Positions 21,815 through 29,923 of a stretch of DNA of 39,240 nucleotides are shown here, piece by piece (position 1 is the first letter of the stretch; every line of letters starts with the position of its first letter). Under the pieces are notes generated by a model that searched no databases, had not been told where the DNA came from, and saw only the letters and a program-made list of their open reading frames with translations. Origin of the DNA: Chloroflexota bacterium (GTDB lineage: Bacteria; Chloroflexota; Anaerolineae; Aggregatilineales; Phototrophicaceae); assembly GCA_026709625.1 (NCBI GenBank), contig JAPOSR010000075.1, positions 1-39,240 on the forward strand. The letters run 5' to 3'. The translations under genes and the position numbers were made by a program.

Positions 21815-22765
21815 TTAAACATTTTGTAAAATGTTCACTTGTGTCTGAGCCAAGATAGATTGGTAGTGGCTGTAGGGGAACTGCGCGCCACCGGCATACA
21901 GCGCGTTGACAGCGCCAGCCGCCACTCCCTGCCGCAGCGCTTGCTCCGCGGCGGCGCCGGCTGTCAGCGCCACAACCACGCCCGCATGCAGACAATCGCC
22001 ACTGGCGATGGGGTCGACCGGCTGAATGGCTGGCGGCACAGCCTGGGCAGCCAGCTCGTTTGTAATCAGCAGCGCTCCAGCAGCTCCCAGCGAAATGATG
22101 ACCATGCGGATTCCACCGCAAATCAGTTCGCACGCCGCGGCAATGATCTCGCGCCTGGCGAGCAAATCTCTGCCCAAGAAAGCCGCAAATTCATCGCGGT
22201 TGATCTTGATGGCATAGGGCTTGGCGGCGATGGCATTGGCGAGCCAAAGCCCGCTGCTGTCCACCCAAACCGGCCGTCCCAAGTCATTGATGCGTGAAAT
22301 AAGCTGAGCCGGCGCATCGGCCGGCGCGCCAAGGGGCAGGCTGCCACACAGGCAGACCGCCGCGGCGTCATCGTTTGCGGCGGCAGCGGCAATGTCATCA
22401 GCCAAAGCATTCCAGTCACCAGGTTCGACCTGGCCCGATTCGTTGACGACTGTCGAGACGCCGGCTTCGTTGGCGATGATGGTGCAGGTGCGCGTCTCGC
22501 CAGCAAAGCGCGTCCATTGCGCCTGATAGCCGCCTTCGGCCACCATCGCCGCGACCATGCGCCCGGTATGCCCGCCCAGCAAGCCCATAGCCAACGCCCG
22601 CCCACCCAAGATCTCCACCGCGCGCAGCACATTCAAGCCTTTGCCGCCCGGCACAGCGATCGCGCCGCGGATACGCGAGATGCGCCCAATGGCAAAATCG
22701 GACACGACCATGGTGCGGTCGAGCGCGACATTGGGGGTAACGCAGATAATCGTTTGGCGCGGCAT
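21815..22765 (-). CDS. PfkB-family sugar kinase (1-phosphofructokinase/tagatose-6-P kinase-like)
   Basis: This ribokinase-fold kinase of 316 residues phosphorylates a sugar phosphate or related substrate. The N-terminus ICVTPNVALDRTMVV and PGGKGLNVLRAVEILGG match the FruK/LacC branch. The anion-hole and catalytic-base motif is DPIASGDCLHAGVV, with Asp as base (the branch usually reads GAGD or GSGD, here ASGD). No PTS gene or other fru gene lies in the window, so the substrate is open. It stands 41 bases upstream of the ABC ATPase gene on the same strand, with a palindrome over its last codons. The ATG at 22763-22765 follows a purine-rich stretch (AAAGGGACAGCCAGG). Confidence 0.88.
   Translation of the reverse strand: MPRQTIICVTPNVALDRTMVVSDFAIGRISRIRGAIAVPGGKGLNVLRAVEILGGRALAMGLLGGHTGRMVAAMVAEGGYQAQWTRFAGETRTCTIIANEAGVSTVVNESGQVEPGDWNALADDIAAAAANDDAAAVCLCGSLPLGAPADAPAQLISRINDLGRPVWVDSSGLWLANAIAAKPYAIKINRDEFAAFLGRDLLARREIIAAACELICGGIRMVIISLGAAGALLITNELAAQAVPPAIQPVDPIASGDCLHAGVVVALTAGAAAEQALRQGVAAGAVNALYAGGAQFPYSHYQSILAQTQVNILQNV
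21818..21835. promoter_or_regulatory. 18-bp perfect palindrome upstream of the Gld-type operon
   Basis: AACATTTTGTAAAATGTT has eight-base arms around a central GT. It covers the last five codons of the kinase gene and lies about 45-60 bases before the ATPase start. The two-base centre is too tight for a good hairpin, so a dimeric repressor site is more likely. A TTTACA hexamer inside it could be a -35 for the downstream genes. Confidence 0.5.
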
Positions 22766-22797
22766 CCTGGCTGTCCCTTTGCATTGCGCTTCGACAA

Positions 22798-22826
22798 ACC
22801 GTAAATGAAGCGCCGCGACAGGTCAA
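22798..22826 (-). promoter_or_regulatory. Candidate promoter of the kinase-Gld operon
   Basis: On the minus strand TTGACC (22821-22826) and TACGGT (22798-22803) have a 17-base spacer, about 33 bases before the kinase ATG. The -35 is good and the -10 is weak. The site is back to back with the chelatase promoter. Confidence 0.45.
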
Positions 22827-22844
22827 GTCGGCAAAAGCTGGCAA

Positions 22845-22873
22845 TTGCCAACGCAGTGGCTTTCGCCTATAGT
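22845..22873 (+). promoter_or_regulatory. Candidate promoter of the chelatase gene
   Basis: TTGCCA (22845-22850) and TATAGT (22868-22873) have an exact 17-base spacer, each with five of six consensus bases. The expected transcript begins about 43 bases before the ATG at 22923. Confidence 0.65.
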
Positions 22874-22922
22874 TGCGCATTCTGCTGTCTTACAAGCGAG
22901 AAACGAGAAAGCCGGAGTCGCC

Positions 22923-24044
22923 ATGAGCAATCGACCGCCTGTTTATCCCTTCACCGCTATTGTCGGACAAGACATGATGAAGCTGGCTTTGATCCTCAAT
23001 GCCATCGATATGCGCATTGGCGGCGTGCTGATCCGTGGCGAACGCGGCACTGGCAAATCGACAGCGGCTCGCGCTTTGGCGGCATTGCTGCCACAGATCA
23101 GCGTCATCGCCGATTCGCCCTTTAATGACGACCCAGCCCGGCCCGAAAGCTGGTCGGACTTTGCCCGGCAAAAGTACGCCGACTGCGCCGAAATCCCCAG
23201 GAAAGATCGGCGCATCAGCTTTGTGGATCTGCCAGTCAGCGCCACCGAAGACCGTGTCGTGGGCACGCTGGATATCGAAAAAGCCATCCAGCTGGGCGAG
23301 CGCCACTTCGACACTGGCGTGCTGGCAAACGCCAATCGCGGCATTTTGTATGTAGACGAGATCAACTTGCTGGACGACCACATCGTCGATCTGCTGCTGG
23401 ACAGCGCAGCCATGGGCGTCAACATCGTCGAGCGCGAGGGCATCAGCTTCAGTCACCCGGCGCGCTTTATCCTGGTCGGCACGATGAATCCCGAAGAAGG
23501 CGACTTGCGCCCGCAGCTGCTGGATCGCTTTGCGCTTTCGGTCGATGTCACGGGCATCAAAGAAGCCCGCGAACGAATCGAAATCCTGGAGCGGCACATC
23601 GCCTACGAAAATGATCCGCTGGGTTTCAAAGCGGAATGGCAACCCGCCGACCAGCAGTTGTCTGAACGGATCGCCGCTGCCCGCAAACTCATCGACCAAG
23701 TTGCGCATACCCCGCATGATCTGCGCGTCATCGCCAGCATCACCAGCGATCTGCGCATCGACGGCCATCGCGCCGACTTGGTGATCTTGAAAGCCGCGCG
23801 CGCGCATGCCGCCTATGCGGGGCGAACCGCCATCAATGACCGCGATATCACGCTAGCTATCCGCCTGACCATTCCGCATCGACTCAAACGCGGCCCATTC
23901 AACGATGCCCAAGCCGACCTCGACGCGGTGGAATCGGCTGTCGATGAAAAGCGCCAGGAACTTGGCGAAGGCGAAGAAACCGGCGAATTTAGCGAAGAGA
24001 GCGCCGAAAACACCGCGCAGTCTAAAAAAAAAGCGAGTCGGTAA
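22923..24044 (+). CDS. ChlI/BchI-like AAA+ chelatase subunit (zero-frame product)
   Basis: The AAA+ ATPase of a magnesium/cobalt chelatase complex, 373 residues when translation stops at the zero-frame TAA (24042-24044). The ATPase motifs are VLIRGERGTGKSTAARAL (Walker A), SVIADSPFNDDPARP (family block), ILYVDEINLLDDH (Walker B), ARFILVGTMNPEEGDLRPQL and LLDRFALSVDV (sensor and Arg finger region). The C-terminal helical lid ends in an acidic stretch (GEGEETGEFSEESAENTA), the start of the linker typical of ChlD rather than of a free-standing ChlI. The ATG at 22923 has GGAG five bases upstream. Nine A then precede the stop, and the -1 frame continues into the VWA half (next entries), so this is probably the short product of one gene. 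Confidence 0.9.
   Translation: MSNRPPVYPFTAIVGQDMMKLALILNAIDMRIGGVLIRGERGTGKSTAARALAALLPQISVIADSPFNDDPARPESWSDFARQKYADCAEIPRKDRRISFVDLPVSATEDRVVGTLDIEKAIQLGERHFDTGVLANANRGILYVDEINLLDDHIVDLLLDSAAMGVNIVEREGISFSHPARFILVGTMNPEEGDLRPQLLDRFALSVDVTGIKEARERIEILERHIAYENDPLGFKAEWQPADQQLSERIAAARKLIDQVAHTPHDLRVIASITSDLRIDGHRADLVILKAARAHAAYAGRTAINDRDITLAIRLTIPHRLKRGPFNDAQADLDAVESAVDEKRQELGEGEETGEFSEESAENTAQSKKKASR
24024..24032 (+). other. A9 slippery run: likely -1 frameshift or transcript slippage site
   Basis: The zero frame reads TCT AAA AAA AAA GCG AGT CGG TAA, with the stop ten bases after the run. A shift to -1 within the run, or one extra A in the transcript, joins residue 370 of the AAA+ half to the linker and VWA half. 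A five-base stem (TCGGT at about 24038 with ACCGA at about 24062) lies downstream but is weak, and I see no well-spaced internal Shine-Dalgarno stimulator. Confidence 0.65.
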
Positions 24045-25000
24045 GCGGCGAAGGCGAACAGACCGAGCAAGAACTCAGCCAGGCTGAAGCCGCCCCGCAA
24101 GATGTCTTCCCCACTTCCGATGCCCGCTGGTGGGAAGGCGGGCAGCAGGTCGAATCGCGCGCCGAGTTCGAGACGCGCAAGCTCAACACACAGTTGGACA
24201 GGATGACGCGGCGTCAGTCTGGGCGGCGTTCGACAACTCGCACGGACCGCAAACGCGGACGGTATGTGCGCGCCAAACAAGCCGGCGAAAAACCGCGCGA
24301 CATCGCCTTTGACGCCACCCTGCGCGCCGCCGCCCCGCACCAGGTCGAACGCGGCAAACAAAAACAGGCGACCGGCATGGCCTATGCCCTGCGCAAGAGC
24401 GACCTGCAAGAAAAAGTGCGCGTGCGCAAAGCCAGCAACCTCATTATGTTCGCGGTCGATGCCTCGTGGAGCATGGCGGTCTCGGAGCGCATGCAAGCCA
24501 CCAAAGGCGCTATCATGTCGCTGCTGACCGATGCCTATCAGCGCCGCGATCGGGTCGGGCTGGTCGTGTTTCAAAAAGACCGCGCCTCGCTGGTGCTGCC
24601 GCCCACCAACTCAGTGGCGCTGGCGAAGGAAGCCATGTCCGATATCCCCGTCGGCGGCAAGACTCCGCTTTCGGCTGGCTTGCTGATGACCTACGAATCC
24701 ATCATGCGCGAGAAGAATCTCAACCCGGATGTCATGCCCATGATGATCCTGCTCACCGATGGCGCGGGCAATGTGTCGATCAGCGATACGGTCTCGCCGC
24801 AGGACGAAGCGCATTCCATCGCCCGCCGCATCCACGAAGCCGATATCCGCACGGTCACCATCAATATGGAGCATGTCGCCTTTGACCAAGGCTTGGCGCA
24901 GCGCCTGGCTGACCAACTGGGCGGCCCCTGCTATACCTTGGCGCAGATCCGCGCCGACAACCTGCTGGATACCGTGCGCGCGGAGATGGAGAAGGCGTAG
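24026..25000 (+). CDS. ChlD-like half: acidic linker and VWA domain (-1 frame)
   Basis: The -1 frame is open from the A run to TAG at 25000. It first continues an acidic linker (SGEGEQTEQELSQAEAA), then DARWWEGGQQ, a basic region and the family block SDLQEKVRVRKASNLI. A von Willebrand A domain follows with the metal-site motif DASWSMAV and the later conserved MILLTDGAGN. With the AAA+ half by -1 shift the product would be about 692 residues, a normal ChlD length. Independent starts (TTG 24194, ATG 24203) would discard the linker and have no good ribosome site, so a fused product is favoured. The partner large subunit (CobN/ChlH) is not in the window. The metal (cobalt or magnesium) is therefore undecided. 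Confidence 0.85.
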   Translation, partial: KKSESVSGEGEQTEQELSQAEAAPQDVFPTSDARWWEGGQQVESRAEFETRKLNTQLDRMTRRQSGRRSTTRTDRKRGRYVRAKQAGEKPRDIAFDATLRAAAPHQVERGKQKQATGMAYALRKSDLQEKVRVRKASNLIMFAVDASWSMAVSERMQATKGAIMSLLTDAYQRRDRVGLVVFQKDRASLVLPPTNSVALAKEAMSDIPVGGKTPLSAGLLMTYESIMREKNLNPDVMPMMILLTDGAGNVSISDTVSPQDEAHSIARRIHEADIRTVTINMEHVAFDQGLAQRLADQLGGPCYTLAQIRADNLLDTVRAEMEKA

Positions 25001-25194
25001 GGCGCTTCCTCCACTAGGCAGGTTTGCCATTTCTGGCCTGCGCATTGGTCAGGTATGCAGTGTGATATTGGCACCGGGCAAATTGCTTAACGTGAAAGCA
25101 CATGGCGCGAAGACTGTAATTGTTGAAATTATCAGAAGCCGATCGCGAGCAGTGAATTTGGCATCTCTTACTCTCCAAAATAGAAGGACTGAAA

Positions 25195-26277
25195 ATGAAT
25201 AGAATTCGCGTCATTGACCTATCCGGCCGTCCCTACGAAATGGGCTATGCGCACGGCCAGCGCTTCCATGACGAGATCCATATGTTCACCGAAGACCGCG
25301 TGCGCCTGTGCATGGACGCCAAATGGACAGGACGCAGCCTGACGCGCGCAGCCGTCCTCGACCTGGCGGAAGCATGCGTCGCCGAGCACATCGCCTATGC
25401 GCCCGAGCTGATGGACGAACTGCGCGGCATGGCCGACGCCACCGGGCTGAGCCTGGCTGAGCTGGTCATCAACAACGGCTTCACTGATTTCATCGATGTC
25501 GTCTACAACTGTGGCCGCGCCGCGCGACCAACATCGCGAGCCGCCGACAATTGCACAGCCTTTATGCTGCCTGGCTGTCGCAGCGCCGCGGGAGTCGGCC
25601 ACTTTGGGCAGACTTGGGATATGCACGCCTCGGCAACGCCCTATGTCATCTTGCTGCGCGGCAAGCCAGACAATGCGCCGGCTTTTTTAGCATTCACCAT
25701 CACGGGCTGCGTGGGCATGATCGGCATGAACAGCGCGGGCATCTGCGTGGGCATCAACAACCTGATGGCCGCTGACGGGCAAATCGGCGTCACCTGGGTC
25801 TTCGTCGTGCGCAAGATCTTGCAGCAGACAAGCATCGAAGCGGCGCTGGCCTGCCTGACGGAAGCAAAACTGGCCGGCGCGCACAATTATATGCTGATGG
25901 ACAAACAGGGGCGGGGTTACGAAATCGAAGCCATGTCCACGCGCCAGCATCTGCGTCCGCTGCGCGATGAAACCATCATCCACACCAACCACTGCCTCAT
26001 CCAGCAGAATCTGGATATTGAGCGGGAACGACCGCCCGAGTCGCAAGCCAGCTCGCGCAAGCGCCTGCAGCGCGCCCAAGAATTGCTGGATAATCCCGCC
26101 GCCAGCCTGGCTGATCTAATGGAATTGACGCGCGACGAAGTGGCGATCTGCGCGCGACCGAAGCCGCCCATGCATGTAGAAAGCTGTGGCGCGGCCATCA
26201 TGCGCCCGTCCAGCGGCGAATTCTGGGCAGTTTGGGGTCCACCCGCCGATGGCAGCTACGAGCGCTTCGTCGTCTAA
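25195..26277 (+). CDS. C45/AAT-family Ntn hydrolase (acyltransferase-like)
   Basis: This protein of 360 residues resembles acyl-CoA:6-aminopenicillanic-acid acyltransferase (peptidase C45), whose members self-cleave to expose an N-terminal cysteine and then cleave or exchange amide-linked acyl groups. The probable cleavage site is RAADN/CTAFML at Cys120. Supporting blocks are the N-terminal YEMGYAHGQRF, FGQTWDMHA, GCVGMIGMNSAGICVGINNL and HTNHCL. The ATG is preceded by AGAAGGA with good spacing. A 194-base gap separates it from the chelatase gene, so it is probably a separate unit. The physiological substrate is unknown; most bacterial members are not penicillin enzymes. Confidence 0.82.
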   Translation: MNRIRVIDLSGRPYEMGYAHGQRFHDEIHMFTEDRVRLCMDAKWTGRSLTRAAVLDLAEACVAEHIAYAPELMDELRGMADATGLSLAELVINNGFTDFIDVVYNCGRAARPTSRAADNCTAFMLPGCRSAAGVGHFGQTWDMHASATPYVILLRGKPDNAPAFLAFTITGCVGMIGMNSAGICVGINNLMAADGQIGVTWVFVVRKILQQTSIEAALACLTEAKLAGAHNYMLMDKQGRGYEIEAMSTRQHLRPLRDETIIHTNHCLIQQNLDIERERPPESQASSRKRLQRAQELLDNPAASLADLMELTRDEVAICARPKPPMHVESCGAAIMRPSSGEFWAVWGPPADGSYERFVV

Positions 26278-26405
26278 GTTCGCTTCCCGACCCCCTACCC
26301 GCTCGCTCATCGGAAGTTCGCCGAGAAAAATTGTGCCAGCAAGCGCGACAAAGGAGCGGCTTGTCCAGTCGCAATCCGCGGTCGAACCGATGAATCGCCT
26401 CTGAG

Positions 26406-26422
26406 TTGTACAAAATGTGCAA
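26406..26422. promoter_or_regulatory. Inverted repeat, candidate operator of ald
   Basis: TTGTACAAAATGTGCAA is two seven-base arms around AAA (TTGTACA and TGTGCAA, six of seven pairs matching). It lies 66 bases before the alanine dehydrogenase ATG and just upstream of a possible -10 TATCAT at 26451-26456. The geometry fits a dimeric regulator; the family is unknown. Confidence 0.5.
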
Positions 26423-26487
26423 ATATATGTTGCTACTTTCCTGCATCGTGTATCATGATAATCCGAGGCAGGAACAGGAGCAGCGCC

Positions 26488-27642
26488 ATGAACATCGGCA
26501 TCCCGACAGAGATCAAGCGCGACGAACAGCGAATCTCGCTGCCACCTGCGGCAGTGAGCGACTTCGTACACCGTGGGCATCGCGTCTATGTGCAGCGAGG
26601 CGCGGGCGCGGGCAGCGGCTTCCTAGACAGTGAATACGCCAGTTGCGGCGCAACATTGCTCGCAACGGCGGATGAGATATGGGAGCGCGCCGACCTGGTC
26701 ATCAAGGTCAAAGAGCCGCTGCCCAGCGAATACAATTTCTTGCGCCCGGGGCTGATCCTCTTCACCTATCTGCACCTGGCGGCAGAGGAAACGCTGACCC
26801 GCGTGCTGCTGGGCAACCGTGTGACCGCAGTCGCCTATGAGACAGTGAGCGATGCGCGTGGTCGGCTGCCCCTGCTGGAGCCAATGAGCGAAGTGGCGGG
26901 GCGGATGGCGGCGCAGGTGATTTCGCATCACCTAGAAGCGCCACACGGCGGGCGGGGCGTGCTGATGGGTGGCGTGCCTGGCGTCGCCCCGGCGCATGTG
27001 GTCATCCTGGGCGCAGGCACAGTCGGCGCGAATGCCGCCAAAATCGCCCTGGGCATGGGCGCGCGCGTGAGCCTGCTAGACATCAATCTCGAGCGGCTGC
27101 GCCACCTGAGCGAAGCGCTGCCCGGCAGCCTGACCACCTTGTATTCAACGCGCAGCAACATCGTCGAATCGCTGCGCAGCGCCGACGCGTTGATCGGCAG
27201 CGTGTTGATCGCCGGCGCGAAAGCCCCGCGGCTGGTAACGCGCGACATGCTGGCGCTGATGCCGGCGGGCAGCGTCATCGTCGATGTCGCTGTCGACCAA
27301 GGCGGCTGCGTCGAAACCACGCGCCCCACCTCGCACAGCGACCCCACCTATACGATCGACAAGGTGCTGCACTATGGCGTCGCCAATATGCCCGGCGCTG
27401 TGCCGCGCACCTCCAGCCTGGCGCTGGCCAATGCGACTCTGCCCTGCGCGCTGACCATCGCTGATGGCGGCTTGGCCGCGCTGGCGAAGGACTCGGCGCT
27501 GGCCGCGGGGGTCAACACCGCCGCCGGCCACTGCGCGCACCCAGCCGTCGCGCAGACCTTCGGGCTGGACTATGTCGAGCCATGGCGCGCGCTGCAATTC
27601 GTCCTTAGCCAGCCCCAGCTGAATCCGGCTGTGTCTCAGTAG
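26488..27642 (+). CDS. ald: Alanine dehydrogenase
   Basis: This enzyme of 384 residues reversibly deaminates L-alanine to pyruvate with NAD. The N-terminus MNIGIPTEIKRDEQRISLPP, the substrate-site segment LVIKVKEPLPSEY with Lys, and LILFTYLHLA with the catalytic His are typical. The Rossmann domain reads VVILGAGTVGANAAKIALGMGA, and DVAVDQGGCVETTRPTSHSD and YGVANMPGAVPRTSS follow as in the family. The ATG at 26488 has ACAGGAG eight bases upstream. Length is close to the usual 370. A candidate operator precedes it, consistent with a regulated catabolic gene. Confidence 0.96.
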   Translation: MNIGIPTEIKRDEQRISLPPAAVSDFVHRGHRVYVQRGAGAGSGFLDSEYASCGATLLATADEIWERADLVIKVKEPLPSEYNFLRPGLILFTYLHLAAEETLTRVLLGNRVTAVAYETVSDARGRLPLLEPMSEVAGRMAAQVISHHLEAPHGGRGVLMGGVPGVAPAHVVILGAGTVGANAAKIALGMGARVSLLDINLERLRHLSEALPGSLTTLYSTRSNIVESLRSADALIGSVLIAGAKAPRLVTRDMLALMPAGSVIVDVAVDQGGCVETTRPTSHSDPTYTIDKVLHYGVANMPGAVPRTSSLALANATLPCALTIADGGLAALAKDSALAAGVNTAAGHCAHPAVAQTFGLDYVEPWRALQFVLSQPQLNPAVSQ

Positions 27643-27874
27643 CGCCAAGAACGCCTTGCAAACGCTACACAATAGCTGCGGAGGCAAGGCTCGGCTGCCC
27701 GCCGTTTTCTACACCGATTCCGGGTGGGCCAAAGCTCGCTCTTGTCTGTCAGCTTTGCGCATACATTCGCAGCGCCGACTTGGGTTTACTTCTTTTGTGT
27801 GAGCTTGTCGCTGGTCAAGGGCTAGCAAATCTGCCAGACTCGCGGCAAGGCACAGACTCGACAAGCGAGCGCGT

Positions 27875-28885
27875 ATGAACCCGAACAGGAAGCGCCTGGC
27901 TTTCTTCGGCGGACTCGGCATCAGCGGCCTATTTGGCTACCTGGCTTTCCGCGGCTTGCAGCCAGAGCAGATGCTGCAGAGCCTGAACCGCATCCAGCTC
28001 GACTATGCCCTGGCTGGCATGCTGGTGTATGCGCTGGCGATGTTGGTGATCGCGCTGCGCTGGCAATTTTTGCTGCGGGCGGTGAAGCTGGTGCCACTGG
28101 GCGCGCTGCTGCAGCTTGTGGCGATCGGCTATATGGGCAACAATGTCTATCCGCTGCGGGCTGGCGATGGCTTGCGCATTGTGCTGCTGCGGCGGAATCA
28201 TCAGGTGCCGTTGGTGCGCGCGACCACCATTGTTGTGCTGGAGCGCGCCTTCGATGGCTGCGTGATGATCGCCTTTGTGCTCATCAGCCTGCTGTTTATC
28301 GATCTGCAATCCAGCGAAGTCGCAACGATTGTGCGCCTGGCTGCGCCGGCATTTGCGGCTGCCATGTTGCTTGCCTTGTTCCTGGCGGCGAAGCCTGGCC
28401 TGCTGCGCGCAGTCGTCGCCCGCCTGGCGAAGCTGCTGCCCGGTCGCATGGGCATTGGCCTGCGCCAGCTCAGCGACGATGTTAGCGCTGGCTTGGAGAG
28501 CTTGCGCAATCCACTGCATTTTCTCGGCGCGGTCGCAAGCTCCTTCGCGACCTGGAGCATCGAGGCGGGCGTCTATTGGGTGGCGATGCTGGCTTTTTCC
28601 ATGCGCTTGGACAATGCCTATGCGGTGTCGCTGTTGATCTGCGGCGCGGTGAACCTGGCTGGCGTTGTCCCGGCCTCACCCGGGCAAGTCGGCGTCAATG
28701 AATTCGTCACGGTGGCGATCTTGACCGCGCTGGGCGTGCCGGCGGCGCTGGCGGGCGTCTATGCCATTGCCGCGCATATCACAATCTGGCTGCCGGGCGT
28801 GCTGGGCGGGCTCTTCTTTTTGCTGCGACAGGGTTTAAGCTGGTCAGATATTGGCCGCGCTGGTGAAATGGAAGGCGGAAATTAG
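27875..28885 (+). CDS. Lysylphosphatidylglycerol synthase TM-region-like membrane protein (UPF0104)
   Basis: An integral membrane protein of 336 residues with about eight helices, matching the flippase-like domain of MprF and the AglD/UPF0104 family. Family blocks are NNVYPLRAGDGLRIVLLRRN, VVLERAFDG and NLAGVVPASPGQVGVNEF. The soluble lysyl-transferase domain of MprF is absent, so it is a stand-alone membrane domain, thought in such proteins to move or modify lipids. The 232-base gap 27643-27874 upstream shows no clear promoter, terminator or gene. The stop overlaps the stop of the aldo/keto reductase on the other strand by four bases. Confidence 0.88.
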   Translation: MNPNRKRLAFFGGLGISGLFGYLAFRGLQPEQMLQSLNRIQLDYALAGMLVYALAMLVIALRWQFLLRAVKLVPLGALLQLVAIGYMGNNVYPLRAGDGLRIVLLRRNHQVPLVRATTIVVLERAFDGCVMIAFVLISLLFIDLQSSEVATIVRLAAPAFAAAMLLALFLAAKPGLLRAVVARLAKLLPGRMGIGLRQLSDDVSAGLESLRNPLHFLGAVASSFATWSIEAGVYWVAMLAFSMRLDNAYAVSLLICGAVNLAGVVPASPGQVGVNEFVTVAILTALGVPAALAGVYAIAAHITIWLPGVLGGLFFLLRQGLSWSDIGRAGEMEGGN

Positions 28886-29872
28886 ATGCTGACCGCCGTA
28901 TCAAAATGCCGCGCGAGGGGGCGCAGGTCGTCCCACAGCCGCTCGGGGATTTGCAGCCGCGCCGCTGCCATGCTCGACCGCGCTTCAGAAGGGACGCGCG
29001 CGCCGGGGATGGTCGAGGCAACCTGTGGATGCCGCGCGCAGCATTGCAAAGCCACCGCCAGCATCGGCACGCCGTAGTCGGCGCAAAGCCGCTGAATGCG
29101 CGCCACGTGGTCGAGGCATGCCTGGCTGAAGCGCCGATTGAGGTAGCGCGCGTTTTCTTGATGCCCGTTGACGAGCAGCCCGCGCTCAAGGGGCGTCGCC
29201 GCGACCAAGCCGACATCGTGCCGAGCCGCCGCGGCAAAGATCTCGCGCTCGGCGATGCGGTTGATCAAACTCCATGAATCGGCGATGACCGCGCAGTCAA
29301 ATTCGCCTGTTTTGATATAGTCGAGATTTGTCGCCGGGTCATTCGCCGCTGTGCCGATGTGATCGATGACGCCTTGCTGCTGCAAGCTCCGCAACGCGCC
29401 CAGCGCTCCCCGCTGCGAGAGCACGAAATCGGGTGGCTGCCCCATGGCGTCGTGGATGTAGACGACCGGCAGCCGCGGCAGGTCCATGCGCTCCAAGCTG
29501 GCGTAAACACTGCGCTGCACGCCAGCAAAGCTGAAGTCGCAGCCATCGTGGGTTCGCCCCGCCTTGGTGGTGATGACGAGCCGGTCTTTGGCGGACGGTC
29601 GCTGGCGAAGCGCCTCGCCGAGCATGCTTTCGCTGAGACCCCGGCCATAGAGTGCGGCGGTATCAAAAAAATGCGCAGCCAGCATCAATCGCCGCGACCA
29701 GCGCCGCCAGGCCCAATTCGCGGTCGACCTGGCTGGGCGCGCCAGCATATTCGCCGACAGTCTGGTTCTGGGTGGGAATGCCGACAAAAGCGGTGCCGAT
29801 GCCCACGATGGGCAGCCGCATCTCGGTGCGCCCCAGCCGTTTTGTTTGCCTGATCGCTAAAGTGTTCTTCAC
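28882..29872 (-). pseudogene. Aldo/keto reductase, interrupted and frameshifted
   Basis: Two frames together make one aldo/keto reductase. The first (29872-29663) reads QTKRLGRTEMRLPIVGIGTA to AAIDAGCAFF and then meets TGA. The second continues from FFDTAALYG to the end at 28882. The break is at seven T (forward A7, 29665-29671); six T would restore the frame. The usual catalytic residues are present in the joined chain: Asp and Tyr in FFDTAALYG, Lys in VITTKAGR and His in VVYIHDAM. The present GTG start at 29872 and the first nine codons come from inserted DNA; the original start lies at 31675 beyond the insertion. Two lesions suggest a pseudogene, but the T7 indel may be an assembly error. 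Confidence 0.8.
29832..29849. repeat. 18-bp direct repeat, left copy
   Basis: CCCAGCCGTTTTGTTTGC, identical to 31650-31667. It encodes codons QTKRLG of the aldo/keto reductase on the minus strand. It bounds the inserted methyltransferase segment. Confidence 0.9.
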
Positions 29873-29906
29873 AATGTCAATGTTGCCTGGATTGACAATG
29901 TCAATG
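29871..29906. repeat. 12-bp tandem-spaced repeat with 15-bp palindrome at the element end
   Basis: ACAATGTCAATG occurs at 29871-29882 and 29895-29906, a 24-base period. The second copy is part of the perfect palindrome ATTGACAATGTCAAT (29891-29905). It lies between the stop of the methyltransferase gene and the left direct repeat. It could be an operator or a recombination end. Confidence 0.55.
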
Positions 29907-29923
29907 CCTCTAAATCCCGATTC

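Noticed and set aside
24194..25000. Independent ChlD-like gene starting at TTG 24194
   Set aside because: The same frame carries convincing linker sequence back to the A9 run, and no ribosome site precedes the TTG. A frameshifted continuation fits better.
25020..25050. Terminator after the VWA gene
   Set aside because: Only a five-base stem with a long loop (GCAGG and CCTGC) and no T run follows.
27643..27874. Small gene or terminator between ald and the flippase-like gene
   Set aside because: Short frames here lack ribosome sites and family features; the best hairpin has four pairs.
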